A stretch of DNA of 64,000 nucleotides, from assembly GCA_003290165.1 (NCBI GenBank), contig QNQO01000516.1, positions 62,001-126,000 of the forward strand. Direction: 5' to 3'. The position numbers and the translations under genes are program-made. The notes beneath the pieces are model-generated. The model made no database searches, was not told where the DNA came from, and saw only the letters and a program-made list of their open reading frames with translations. Of the stretch, positions 44,901-55,154 are shown piece after piece. Numbering within the stretch: the stretch's first letter is position 1; each line of letters opens with the position of its first letter. Source of the DNA: Berberis thunbergii. Taxonomy: Eukaryota; Streptophyta; Magnoliopsida; Ranunculales; Berberidaceae.

Positions 44901-47900
44901 AACCACATATTCTCTAACTACTTGGACACATCAGTTAATATCAGTCTCTTACTGCTATCCCAAGGTCTTCTTCCTTCTAGCATACGTGTACCTAATGGTG
45001 GGCTTATCAGGGACACGTCGGCATGTCATATTATTGTTTTAATAAGTCATATAAACATAAATAATAATCTAATAAAGTGCCTTCCTAGAGTGTTTGAAGA
45101 AGATGATACTCTATTGGAAGAAAAAAATTTAGAGAAAAAGTATACTAGAGAAGAAGTAGACGAGAGAAGAGAAGCAAATGAGAGAAAAAAGAAGCAAGGA
45201 TTAGAAGCATAAACTACTCTATGCTATAGTGTCTTTTTGCCCTATTTGTCTTAAATCGCAATTGAAAGAGTCATTCAATTCAGATGGAAAAAACCCCCAT
45301 TAAATTAGTGGTTATTTGCAAACATCTAAAAGTAAAAATAAAAGAAAATTGGGTTTCGAGTATTGACCGTGTCCTGACCAAGTTTTGGGTGATCGGAGGC
45401 GTGTTCGACACATTGACCATGTGCCTGACACCTGCCAACACGTTGACCAAGTGTCTGACGCGTGTCGAACGAGTGTTGGTGTCGTATGCGTGTCAAGCAA
45501 GTGTCGGTGTCGTATACGTGTCACACGGATATGACAAGTTTTCCGAAGAGTCTGTGCTTCTTTGCTAATTATGTTTTTCTATCCATTCAAACACAAAAGA
45601 TTGTGTGACTGAAAATGCATTTGTCGAAGATGCCAGGTTGATGTTTGGGATTTCTATAATGCCATGAAGAAGTTGGAGCAAAACATTGTTTGAAAATTTT
45701 AAACTGGAAATTTGGAAAACATGTCAATTAACTTTTTGGTATACATGTCGAATCTTGATAAAAGTGAATTCTTTAGAAAACTTCTTGTGCAGATCTTTCA
45801 AATGAATAAAGCACATATAACTATGTTTAGCAATCAAGACATATTGTCAATGAGATATGATTCCTACTACTTTGTGTTTGGATACCGCCAAAATGTACAG
45901 CTTATACAAATTATCCTGTTGACCTCCTTCAATCCTGAATGCCAACATTATTGGTCCCCAATACTATGCACGGAGGCTATCATCACTAACCCCCAAGGCT
46001 AGCATTGTTTGTCTCAAAGGGGAATCATACTGGTGAGTTTTGAATCTAAGAACTCTGACAAAGTGAGATGGATGCACAACCACTGAGCAAAACGCCCATG
46101 CATCCTTGTTGATGTTCACGACTAGTTATTGTTTGAAAAAAGAAGACTCTCACGACTTATTTTCCCTTGTCAAATTTTTATATTTAAGAACCAATGGGAT
46201 GTAGGCATAAGTTCCTTTTGTGGACTTGTGGCACTAGCTGGTGGATTCTAACAACGCTCCTTATTCTCTTGTATGTTTAGTTGGTCCAACATGCTAATGA
46301 ATGCAGGTATGTAGTAGTTTAGTGTGGAAGGGTCTGTGCGAGTTCCTCTACACTCATCCTTCTAGAGAAAATGAACCAATGGGTTTTCGACTGGGGGGGG
46401 GGGGGAGAAAGATTTTCGACTTAAAAACCAAGATGGGACAAAGATCCATTGCTTCTTTAGATTGACAATTTAATAATAAAGACTGTAAAATAACCCAGTA
46501 TTTTTTTTGACCAACTTGGTATGTATCTTCTCTTGTATGTTGTCGATTCTTCTTGTTATCTGTGCTTTTCCGTTATCTGTACTTCTCAAGTGTGTTCTGT
46601 TCCTCTACTCTAAAGCTTTCTAAAATTTCACGAGAAGAGATTGAGTGATCAGAGTTTTTCAGAGATGCTATACCACTATCAGAAACAACTAAAACAAAAA
46701 TTTAGATCATTTTTTTAGTCGTTAATGTTCACTTTACCAAATTCTTTGTCACGTGGTTCATTTTTGTATTCTCTTCTCTGTGTTGGCCGTATGAACATTT
46801 CACTATTGGCCTTCACATAGTTTTTGTCTTGGGTTTTGGATCCATAGGTTTTAAAGGAAATGGTGCTTTTCTGGTAAGATTCTAAATCTTTGTATGATTT
46901 GTGCTTGTGAAATCTTATTTAGTCTTGAATATCCAGTAATCTAAAAGTTAATAAAGCCAAAGTCAATCAAATAATACTTGAGACACAAGTTAATAACTAA
47001 TTATCAGTCTGGGCAATACATGCCTAAGGAGTTTTGGAACATGATGACTCATGGTGAAATGAATGAAAGATCTGTATGATGGGCTCTCCTGATAAACATT
47101 ATTTCATTTTTATATGCGTATTCTAGTTTGAAAGCTTTTTTTTTTTTAATGATCAGTTAATAGAGGGTAAAGGATTACAAGGGCATGAGCGAGTGAGGAA
47201 CCCACAAGGCCAAAAAACAAACCATAAACAAGGACTAAACTTGCTACAACTTTCTCTCAATTGAGCATACTGTCTATAAACGAAACACCCGTTGAAGTTG
47301 TTAACGTCAACGTCACACTCGATTAATGTGGTTAAATCATCATTTGGGGTTGATATCTATTGGTCGAGGACTTGAGGGCTAAAAGCAGATCTGTGTTGAG
47401 TAATGATACTCACAAAATTAGCTATATATGTACATAACATATTTACAATTATGCAAATAAAACTCTATTTATAATTTTATGGTTACCATTTTATCTTGTA
47501 GGTCAAGTGATCACTGCTGGTTTGGACAAAAAGATTTTGTCATGGGATTTCGATAGGAAAAGTGGCATAGCATACTCAACAGTTGTTGATGGAGAGGTGG
47601 ACTGTATATCTCTCGATGGACTTTATGTTATAGTTGCAATAGGAAAATCAGTACACATGTATGATGTGCGTAACTTCAAAAAACCTGTACAATTTAAAGA
47701 TTATCCTATGGACCATAACATAAGGAGCATTCAGACATTTCCTAATTGTGAAGGTACTATTTTGTTGTTGATGTTATTTTATTTCTTGAGAATCCTTTCA
47801 CTTATTATCTTTGGGAAGATTTTCTCCTTTTGGGGTTTCTTTTCCTAAGGTTGTGTTTTTAATTTTGTTTTGAAATCCCAAATTTAAAAAGATCTTAAAT

Positions 47901-50900
47901 CTGTACAGTAAACTGAAAAACGTGGTTTTTTTGCTATCTTAATTCTATAATATAGTCTTGATTCTTGAAAACTGTTTGTTCCATCACGTCTCCTTTCTTT
48001 CATCACTCATTCCAAAACATTCGAGGAATTGTGAAATCACAAGAAAAACTGGTAGACACACAAAAACACTACAATAAATAAAACTGTTTCAAACAGCTTT
48101 CGAAACTGAGAAATTGAGGATGTCAATAACAGAACTGATACCTGCTTTAATGATTGGGAAGATCTGCATCTGAGTCCTTAGGTTAATCTGGATGAAATAT
48201 TATCTTCAATCAATTTCAGTGATGATGAAGAGGATCATGGGGAAGCTGTTGATCAGAAACATGCTCATTAGGTTGAGGAAATGTGAGCTTTGCTTCAGGA
48301 CTCTCTTAGGTTAATCATGAAGACATAATTTTTTTCGTGGAATGTGAGGGGGTTGGGTGGGGATCAGAGAATATTCTCAAAGAATCAGAGTGAGTGCTCT
48401 GGTGATTTGTCAGAAGCCATTTGCTATAGTTCCCAGTCATGAAGGCGCTGGAGGATATTAGATGCTTATGGCACTTGTGCTGGGTTTTAAGAGGAGATTT
48501 TGTTGTTATTCGATTTGCCGATGAGAAGGGTAAGTTGGGTAACAAGTCAGTTATCACTAGAGCTGGGATGCACGGACTCGGATACGCGTGTCGTGTTGGA
48601 CATGGATACGACACGGTGACTCGGCAATTTTCAAAAAATTAGGACTCGGCGACACGATCAAACTTATTTTTTTAATATATTATTTTTGTAACTCATGAAT
48701 TCATACCAACTTCAAGTGAAGCAATGGTTTCAATGAAAATTCACTCAATTGCTTACAAGCTTCTCATATTCCATTGGCATTATGACTTCAGAGTGTGTCA
48801 AAGTCAAAGTCCAAAGTCAAGGTACTACTCACCAGTTTCTATCAAATATTGTTACATATAAGTTCAATATTAAAAAAAACAAAGAACTCAATGAATGATT
48901 AGGCTGTTTCGCACCAAGTCATGGTGTTGGCAGTTGGCAGGCATTCATAGTCTGAGATTAACAATAAATGCACTTACAATCAATTGGTTGAACTAGGGCC
49001 CATTTGATTGCAAATTTTCTAAGAGAATTTTTTCCCCCTCCATGCAGGTATGTTAATGCCTCCTAATTGACTCTTCCAAGTCTTGCTTTTTTGTTTTTTC
49101 TTTTCACTTCAACAACTTTCAAGTAACATAGTTCATCCCCCAAATCTCTCCAACATCAACAGTTCAAGACCCCCAAAGGCTGAAAAATTTGTCCTTCTCC
49201 CATCAAATAAGGGAAATGAGCCTCAGGAGATCAATGGAGCAAGCAACACAGTTCTCCTACAACCACCAACACCATTGTATGGTCCTCTAGTCTCTTCACA
49301 ACCCTATCAACCATGTCTTCTCCCTATCAAGAAACTTGCCTTCCACCGCGAAAGAAAGTTGAAAATGGCAAGAAAAAAAGCAAACAGATCTCTCTCTCTC
49401 TCGTCCTCCACTCTCCTTCCTTCCTCTCCCCAACACACCATGGAAAGAGAAAAGGGAACAAGAAAAGACATATGTGGCTCGATCTCTCTCTGAGGTTAAG
49501 CACCGTGGTTCGATCTATCAATCGATCTCTCTCTCTGGTTCAGCCCTCTTTTCTCTGTTCTCTCTGTAATTAGGGTTTGAAAAAATGTGGGAATGATCGA
49601 TTGAAGAAGAGAGGTTATTTGCAACTGCGTGTCTGGACCGAGTCCAGACCATGTCGGTGTCAGTCAACAAATTTTGATCATTGACCACGTGTCAAATACG
49701 TGTCGAGCGCGTGTCCGTCTCTGACACGTATTTGACACGTGATACGGGGGATTTTCGGAGAGTCGGTGCATCAGAGCACTAGAGATATGAGAGATTTAGC
49801 TTCCTTCATCGAAGAACAGCATGTACATATGATATTGTCGCCCAAACATGACCCACCACATTCACACAATGATATTGTCCCTAACTTTAACATAGTGAAC
49901 CTTCAGGTGTGGGGTTTTATCTCAAAAGGCCTCGAAGTTATTTTGATTTCTTTTATTTTAATTAGGAGAACTGCTTGTATGATTGCTAAAATCTCTTTGT
50001 TGTTTGTACTCCTTTTATTCTCCTGTGAATCTTAATGAAAGTTTAATCTCTAAAAAAAGGACGGAGATAAAAGAAGAAAATGATGAAGAGGAGGAGTAAG
50101 CATACCCACTGCCCTTCATTGCTAACCTCTTCTCTTATCAAAACTTGTGGTGGTGAGGATAAGATTGGACTGATTTGATGGTGGGACTGTTGGAGACCAA
50201 AGATGTGTTTGATAGAGAAGTGATTGTTGGGATTGGGAGGGGAAGGACGTTGGGGTTAAAATGGGTCAAAATTTGTCTTTTCCTTAAATTTCAGTTTTAA
50301 AGAAGAGAAAAGGTGAGTCCCTCACTTTTTATTTATCTCTTAATTTTCCCTTCCATTTCTGAACTCTTTGGAACAAAAATGCACTTTCGTTTCTATGCTG
50401 GGCTAAACTAAAGTGAACTCATATATCTGCATATAATAAAAAACAAACAGTCTAAATGTGGATGAATAACTTGGATACCGAGTGGTTACTGTGGTTTCAC
50501 AAGTGGTCAAAGCATATATATCTTATTGAGAAATTTCATCCATGATGCATCCAATATTCTTTGGTATTCATACTCTTTGTTTGGGATCTTCTTTAAACTA
50601 TGATTTCTTTCTTTTTCCTGAACAAAACAAATTCAATTCCTGAGATTACTGGTGTGAAACACGCCTGGATGATTTTATAATCTAGATGCATATGCTTCAT
50701 TTTCATTGTCAAAATAATATCCAAGGATCTACACATTCAGTTAAGATTTTATAACTAATTCATATTTCTTGCAGGATATGCAATTGGGTCAGTCGATGGA
50801 CGTGTTGCACTGCAGTTTCTGGGTCCATCTAATGCAAAAGATATGAGGTTACTTATCTGTTGGTGCATGCCACATTCCTTATATTACATTTCTGGATAAA

Positions 50901-53900
50901 ACACATTTGATATCTCTTTTACCATTTGTCTCTTATATTTGTTGATTTTGTTCCTATTTTCCTTATTATGTTTGGCCTAGTACCAAGCCATTGCTAAGAT
51001 AGTTGAGATTTATGTCTAAAAGATGTTCAGGGAAATAGATAAGAAGGATCAGCATGCTAGTGAGTTGGTATAGACGCGTTGTGCTAACCAAGTGAATCAA
51101 CGATCTCAGCTATCAAATTTATTGCAATATTTGAATATGAATATTTCTAGTACATGCGCAAAGAAATTGTTTAGGATTTACCAATTCTACCAATAAAAAG
51201 TGGCAAACATAATTCTCATTTGTAGGATTGATCCTATAATCATTCTACACAATGGGCACTGAACATAATGTTCCACTATCACAAAGTTCATTGTTAGTTG
51301 TTTCGATAAAAAAAATTAATTTTTGGTTTTCTTTGGATTTCTCAACTACATGTTCACAATGAGTTGAAATTTATCTTCTACCGGGAATGCTTGTCATGTA
51401 TTGTATTTTGGTTTTTTTTTGACAGCTACATCTTTCGTTGCCATCCAAGATCAAAAGATGGGAAATTTCATCTTGTTGCAGTGAACGACATTGTGTTTCA
51501 TCCAAGGTATACTTTTATATCTCATATATGTATGAGTGTATGAGCAAGTAAAATACAAATACCGCTTATTATGATTTTTGTTTATTTGATCATGTCCTGT
51601 GGCATTTGTTTTTTTTTTTTTTTGGTTGACTCAGCCATAATGGTGCCTTTGTCACTGGTGATAATGAGGGGTACGCCATTATGTGGGATGCTCAAAGCAG
51701 AAAGAGACTAGTCCAGGTATTCTATACCCCTCTAATGATTCACCCAAGGATAAGAAAATAATATCTCAAGGACTTTGACACACAAAAATACATACTTGGC
51801 AAATTTGCAGTATGTGATTCCCATGAAAACTTCAATTATATTCTTCCAAGAGGGGTTTGCTATGGAACTAGATTATATATAGTATAACAAACTTAACAAA
51901 AGGTGATGTGGACCATTCAGAAGAAAGATAAAGATGAGAACATGAAGAAAAGTAAAGATGAAAACATGAATAAAGTCAAAGGTTCAACAACCCCCCCCCC
52001 CCCCCCAATTTAAAACAATTTAATCTTCATGAAATCAAATTCAGATTACAAATGGCCTTATCTATATCTAAAATGTGACTTGTAGCCGGAGTCCGGTTAA
52101 CTACAAAACATATTTTGGTCGAGGTATTTGAATGAGGTCACTCGTAAGTTTTAAGGTCAAAAGTGACATGCAATCTGTGACTTCCCCTAGTCCCATGGAT
52201 GGGAAGGCCAAGCATGGTCAATCCCACAGCTTAGGCAAGCCGCTCAAGGAGACCCAACACACATGGTGTGGGTTGTTTAGTCCCACATCACATCATGTGT
52301 GGGAGGAGTTGGATAGTAGCTCATGTGGGCTAGTCCACTCCTCAATTGTACCGAGGCATTTTGAGTCAAAACCCTACACCCTTTGGGTGGCTAAGTTGGG
52401 GTCTCTATCTGTACAAACTACAAATCGAGCTTCACTCTCAGGGTGGGCTTTAGCCTAGGCCCACTACTAGAGTGAAGCGGTCATGACAGAGAGCCGTTCC
52501 AGCTCTGTTGTGACATCCCATAGTTCCATGGATGGTCAATCCCACAGCTTAGGAAAACCGTTCAAGGAGACCCAACACACATGGTGTGGGTGGTTTAGTC
52601 CCAAATCACATCATGTGTGGGAGGAAGTGGATAGTAGCTTATATGGGCTAGTCCACTCCTAATTGTACCGACGCCTTTTGAGTAAAAAAATCAAAACCCC
52701 ACACCCTTTGGATGACTAAGTTGGGGACAATATCAGTACAATATGGGCTTCGCTCCCAGAAATGGGCTTTAGCCTAGGCCCACAACTAGAGTGAAGTGGG
52801 TTGTGACAAATATGTATGGGAGACAAACGAATAGTCATGACATCCAAGATACTCTCTTAGCCACGTGTCTAAAAATGTATCAGTTCTTTTTAAAGTGTCT
52901 ATGTAATCCCTTGACCATCTGAAAAAACACAATGGAGTTGGTGGGTAAGGTTATTTTGTTGGGGTATGTTCGGCTAGAAACCCATTAACTGGAGAATAGT
53001 GACATCAAGTTCACTTCCTTACTAAGGTATGAAGATGAGGATGACATGCCCTCTTCATCTGATGTAATAGTAATTAGGGTTTAAAGTCTTGTTCAGCAAT
53101 CTAATCTCTTTTCTTCTCAGTTTCCAAGGTGCAGTAGCAGTGTGGGGTCCTTATCTTATAACCATGGGGGACAACTTTTGGCAGTTGCTTCAAGCTACAC
53201 ATACCAAGAGGCGAATGAAGTGTAAGTTCTTATTTATCCATTTCTGTCTTTCTGGGGTTATCTTCGTGGGTGGAACTTTGTTTCTTGTATAGTTGACCAG
53301 TGAGTTCCTATCACCATGCAAAATGATATTAGAATACAAACAATAGCGTGGGAGATAAATTATTATTATTATTATTATTATTATTATACTTTGCATTTCC
53401 CTTTGTAACTGTTAATAATTCATTACACTGTTCTTTCTTTATATGGTAATGGGGGCATTTGCTAGGGCACATCAAAACCCCTCAAACAACATGAAGCCAT
53501 AAGGCTGACAGGAATATTTGCAAGATTGGCTGGAAACGGATCAGTGGTGGTGTGTCACCATGTTCTTGAAACCTATACTTGAAATTTATGCTATCAAATT
53601 TACCTGGTATAGCTGATATACCTGCTACCAAATTTATACATAGAGGGGGTGTTGAGAATAGTTCTCCATGGAAAACTCAAGAAACATACCTACCTTCAAC
53701 ACCACCATGGCTTGAAAAATTTTCTCGCTTTCTTATCTGCATTATTTTTATGGTTTTCCAAGGAAAAAAAAACATCTAACACAACAGTTTTATTTTCCCT
53801 GCTAAATGTTTCTTAGGTGTTATAAGCTTTTCTCTGGTAATTTAATAATTTAATTAACTTGATGCATATACCCTAGGAGGAATGAATTGAAAGATGTATT

Positions 53901-54066
53901 GATTCTTTTTCTAGTGATTATCATATGCTGTACTATAAATGGATACTGAAATCACCCTTTCTGCCACAGTGAAGATCCACCCCAAATCTTTGTACACAGA
54001 ATGAATGATAACCACATGGGATCATCTTCTGCAGGAAGTTCCAAGAGGACATACCTTGACATATAA
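35938..54066 (+). CDS. BUB3.3: BUB3.3-type mitotic checkpoint WD40 protein, nine exons, complete
   Basis: Exons: 35938-36042, 36118-36248, 37650-37732, 47502-47753, 50775-50847, 51426-51506, 51635-51716, 53121-53221, 53970-54066. All introns are GT-AG and all phases fit, giving 1005 nt (334 residues plus TAA). Landmarks are [101 protein letters not shown] and [20 protein letters not shown], the WD40 propeller of plant BUB3.3 (Arabidopsis is about 314 residues by recall). BUB3 proteins bind kinetochores; BUB3.3 helps delay anaphase until chromosomes attach. Intron 3 is 9.8 kb of nested transposons and introns 4 and 7 also hold repeats, yet every exon is open. It may therefore be an active gene. 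Confidence 0.92.
36249..37649 (+). other. BUB3.3 intron 2
   Basis: 1.4 kb, AT-rich, GT...TATAG. An A-rich run near 36666 may be the tail of an old insertion. No other feature seen. Confidence 0.6.
38365..38742 (-). repeat. 3' LTR of the chromovirus
   Basis: 378 bp, the left copy on the plus strand. It is followed at 38743 by CAATACCTGCG and a GAACTCGCACCTTGTCCTCA block, the inverse of the usual CTTGAGGACAAGGTG that precedes the 3' LTR in plant Ty3 elements. The polypurine tract itself is weak. Confidence 0.9.
38740..38905 (-). pseudogene. Chromovirus chromodomain end
   Basis: [20 protein letters not shown] followed by [12 protein letters not shown] at 38902-38720. The aromatic and W residues of a chromodomain are kept ([13 protein letters not shown]). 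In chromoviruses this domain sits after integrase and can steer insertion to marked chromatin. It is separated from integrase by a frame change at about 38920. Confidence 0.8.
38930..39967 (-). pseudogene. Chromovirus integrase
   Basis: The first block (39967-39509) has a zinc-binding remnant ending CDVCQRNKV and the catalytic core: [28 protein letters not shown] and [15 protein letters not shown], then a stop where the E helix should continue (HPQMDG-stop). The second block (39502-38930) resumes with [34 protein letters not shown] and the DNA-binding tail [17 protein letters not shown]. The enzyme inserts the element's DNA. A nonsense change separates the blocks at about 39508, with the D and D of the D,D-35-E triad visible. 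Confidence 0.85.
39964..40565 (-). pseudogene. Chromovirus RNase H and integrase zinc-finger region
   Basis: Shifted frames carry [20 protein letters not shown] sequence, [34 protein letters not shown] and [17 protein letters not shown], the usual RNase H to integrase linker of Ty3 elements, then YHNSHMGGG at the HHCC finger. It would cut RNA from RNA-DNA hybrids. At least two frame changes lie between 40565 and 40320. Confidence 0.8.
40690..41694 (-). pseudogene. Chromovirus reverse transcriptase, frameshifted
   Basis: [73 protein letters not shown] and [16 protein letters not shown] mark fingers and palm of the polymerase that copies the element's RNA. Just before the catalytic FFDDALVYS the frame changes (about 41000). 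The second block reads [20 protein letters not shown] and CVNQRKCTF. The first catalytic D (LDLKSGYHQ) is kept, and the DD pair is coded but out of frame with it. Inactive as it stands. Confidence 0.88.
41704..42176 (-). pseudogene. Chromovirus protease
   Basis: [20 protein letters not shown] around 42040 is the catalytic DSGAT loop of a retropepsin, followed by [20 protein letters not shown]. The upstream codons of this frame belong to the hAT that inserted at 42177, so protease is cut off from the gag zinc knuckle. Confidence 0.85.
42177..43513. mobile_element. Non-autonomous hAT element, family B copy 2, inside the chromovirus
   Basis: Starts CTAGGATGCACGGATTTGG and ends GAGAGTCTGTGCTTCCTAG (inverted ends). 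A perfect 8-bp target duplication, ttcctcgt, lies at 42169-42176 and 43514-43521. Subterminal CG-rich words (GTGTCGGATACGCGTC, GACACGGCGAC) occur at both ends. The interior (42780-43250) includes a long serine-rich open stretch with [20 protein letters not shown] that looks like captured host coding sequence of unknown gene. A poly(G) run lies at 42622-42639. Confidence 0.95.
43514..44463 (-). pseudogene. Chromovirus gag with CCHC knuckle
   Basis: Minus-strand frames give a coiled N-terminal part (about 44463), [20 protein letters not shown] near 44260, [20 protein letters not shown] near 44080, [17 protein letters not shown] and [19 protein letters not shown], the usual plant Ty3 gag pattern. 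The zinc knuckle is [17 protein letters not shown] near 43620. Gag packages the element's RNA. Three or more frame breaks occur, and the hAT element follows directly at the knuckle tail. Confidence 0.85.
44614..44625 (-). other. Chromovirus primer-binding site
   Basis: On the minus strand TGGTATCAGAGC, complementary to the 3' end of initiator tRNA-Met, 3 bp inside the 5' LTR (44629-45009). This fixes the element's orientation. Confidence 0.88.
44629..45009 (-). repeat. 5' LTR of the chromovirus
   Basis: 381 bp, TGATTAG...CTTATCA on the plus strand; partner of 38365-38742. Confidence 0.9.
45573..47501 (+). other. Rest of BUB3.3 intron 3
   Basis: AT-rich intron sequence after the hAT nest. 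A poly(G) run lies near 46386, and a T run near 47139 may be the inverse tail of a short retroelement. A 96-codon open stretch at 45712 matches nothing I recognise. The acceptor is CTTGTAG before 47502. Confidence 0.5.
48300..50060 (+). pseudogene. LINE remnant in BUB3.3 intron 4
   Basis: Near 48318 [16 protein letters not shown] is the start of an L1 endonuclease domain. A 3' end with CTCCTGTGAATCTTAATGAA and an A tail lies at about 50040-50057. The reverse transcriptase is missing, so only the start of ORF2 and the 3' end remain. A family B hAT element (48557-49782) is inserted between. Dead. Confidence 0.55.
48557..49782. mobile_element. Non-autonomous hAT element, family B copy 3, in BUB3.3 intron 4
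   Basis: Starts CTAGAGCTGGGATGCACGG and ends GGTGCATCAGAGCACTAG. Inverted ends share GATGCAC-GACTC. Flanks agttatca (48549-48556) and agatatga (49783-49790) match at 6 of 8. Subterminal CGTGTC/GACACG clusters match copies 1 and 2. The interior differs (a CT-rich stretch near 49390), and no transposase is present. Confidence 0.85.
50061..50774 (+). other. End of BUB3.3 intron 4
   Basis: AT-rich, ends TTTCTTGCAG. No element recognised. Confidence 0.5.
52175..52809 (+). repeat. Two tandem copies of a roughly 310-bp TRIM-like repeat in intron 7
   Basis: Copy 1 (about 52175-52508) and copy 2 (about 52509-52809) share TGTGAC at the start and end, plus CCCACAGCTTAGG, AAGGAGACCCAACACACATG, ATCACATCATGTGTGGGAG and GGGCTTTAGCCTAGGCCCAC. 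They are diverged and indel-rich. Direct adjacency with TG..CA-like ends suggests paired LTRs of a tiny retroelement with almost no interior, or a simple duplication. Confidence 0.65.
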
Positions 54067-54329
54067 GGTCGGTTATGATATTTTATTCATACATACAAAA
54101 ATGAGTCGTTTTTAAATGTTCTGTTGGTCTTATAAATGTTCTGTTGGTCTAACATGGAACACACAATGCATAGCAAATTGGTTGCTTACAAGAGCAAAAC
54201 CAAGCGCAATGGATTGTTGAATTTATGACTATAAGGATGTGTTTCGTTCAAAAGAATGATTTTCCCAAGAAAATTTGCCAAAACTGAGAAAGGAGGGAAA
54301 GATAAATAGATAATACATAATTTGGTGAT
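54067..54329 (+). other. BUB3.3 3' UTR and flank
   Basis: Sequence between the BUB3.3 stop and the copia target duplication. It has a short direct repeat (TGTTCTGTTGGTCT at about 54117 and 54135). A poly(A) site cannot be fixed, but only about 260 bp are available before the retrotransposon. Confidence 0.5.
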
Positions 54330-54334
54330 GACAT

Positions 54335-54761
54335 TGTTGTATTTAAACTAAAAACTTAAAACTCTAGTTGATTCAATGGAAACAAGAAGAATAGAAACAT
54401 ACCCGATCGATCCATAGCAATTTCCTCGTTGATTGTGATGAGTTTGGATTGTTTGGATCTTTCGATTGATTCAAGCGTTTTCCCTTAGTTCTCTGTTGAG
54501 AGGATACAGAAGACAATGCCAAAATTTTTCTCAATTACGCATACGCTCAATTGGGGACCCATCCTTTAACTTACGGGTTGTGAATTTCCAATTCTGCCCC
54601 TCATTGAATTAGAAATTACATCCTTATTTACACCATGTTATTTATTAATACCTTATAGTCCAATACCCCTATTAGATCACATATTTAAATTGACTACACT
54701 TTAAGATAGCAATACACGTTATATTACATATGTGTGCCCACATTATTGGATTTGTCCAAAA
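54335..54761 (-). repeat. 3' LTR of the copia element
   Basis: 427 bp. Its plus-strand right end is CCAAAA where the other LTR has CCAATA (expected CCAACA). It is followed by ATCTCCCACTTGGGCC, the inverse of the polypurine tract. Confidence 0.88.
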
Positions 54762-55154
54762 ATCTCCCACTTGGGCCACATATGTTACCGTTAATGTGTA
54801 TAACCTTATGAACTCAAAACTTGCTATCACAAGTAAAGGTATTTCGAAACAATCTCGTCCATTGACTATACTGATATAGGATTAAAGCGATTTGCGTCAC
54901 AAGTAGCGTAACGAAATCCATCAATAGTCACATATACCAATATAATCAAATGACATAGATCAAACATGGATGTAGAGCATGGAAATTACATGTGATGTGA
55001 TCCAAACATGTCTATTTCCAACCGGTCCAACTTTAATCTTTAATGAGATCAAACATATAATAAACAGACAATTGACTAAAGACTTTATTTCTGCAGAAAA
55101 TACTAAATTACACCAATGTGTCCAAAAATTCATCATAGAACAACAAAACTCTCA

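Larger units (their letters stand above)
38365..45009 (-). mobile_element. Chromovirus-type Ty3/gypsy retrotransposon in BUB3.3 intron 3
   Basis: LTRs at 38365-38742 and 44629-45009 (TGAT(A/T)AG...CTTATCA). A 5-bp target duplication is gggat (38360-38364) and gggac (45010-45014). The primer site matches initiator tRNA-Met. Read on the minus strand, the interior gives gag, CCHC knuckle, protease, reverse transcriptase, RNase H, integrase and a C-terminal chromodomain. Without the hAT inside it is about 5.3 kb, compatible with a Reina-like clade. By eye the LTRs differ at about 18 bases plus 3 small indels in 380 bp. Frameshifts make it inactive. Confidence 0.9.
38328..45564. mobile_element. 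Non-autonomous hAT element, family B copy 1, interrupted
   Basis: The left part (38328-38364) reads TTGACTCGACAATTTCC and ACTAGGACTAGG. The right part (45010-45564) reads GGGACACGTCGG to GAGTCTGTGCTTC. The join matches the unbroken family copies. A perfect 8-bp target duplication, ctaattat, lies at 38320-38327 and 45565-45572. The left end lacks the outermost GATGCAC portion, so the end is slightly eroded. The element alone is about 0.59 kb. The chromovirus at 38365 landed in it. Right end words of GTGTCG/CGTGTC type are dense. Confidence 0.8.

Noticed and set aside
45712..46002. A 96-codon open frame in BUB3.3 intron 3
   Set aside because: No domain, no start context, AT-rich intron; most likely chance.
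53357..53386. ATT trinucleotide run in BUB3.3 intron 8
   Set aside because: Ordinary intronic microsatellite.
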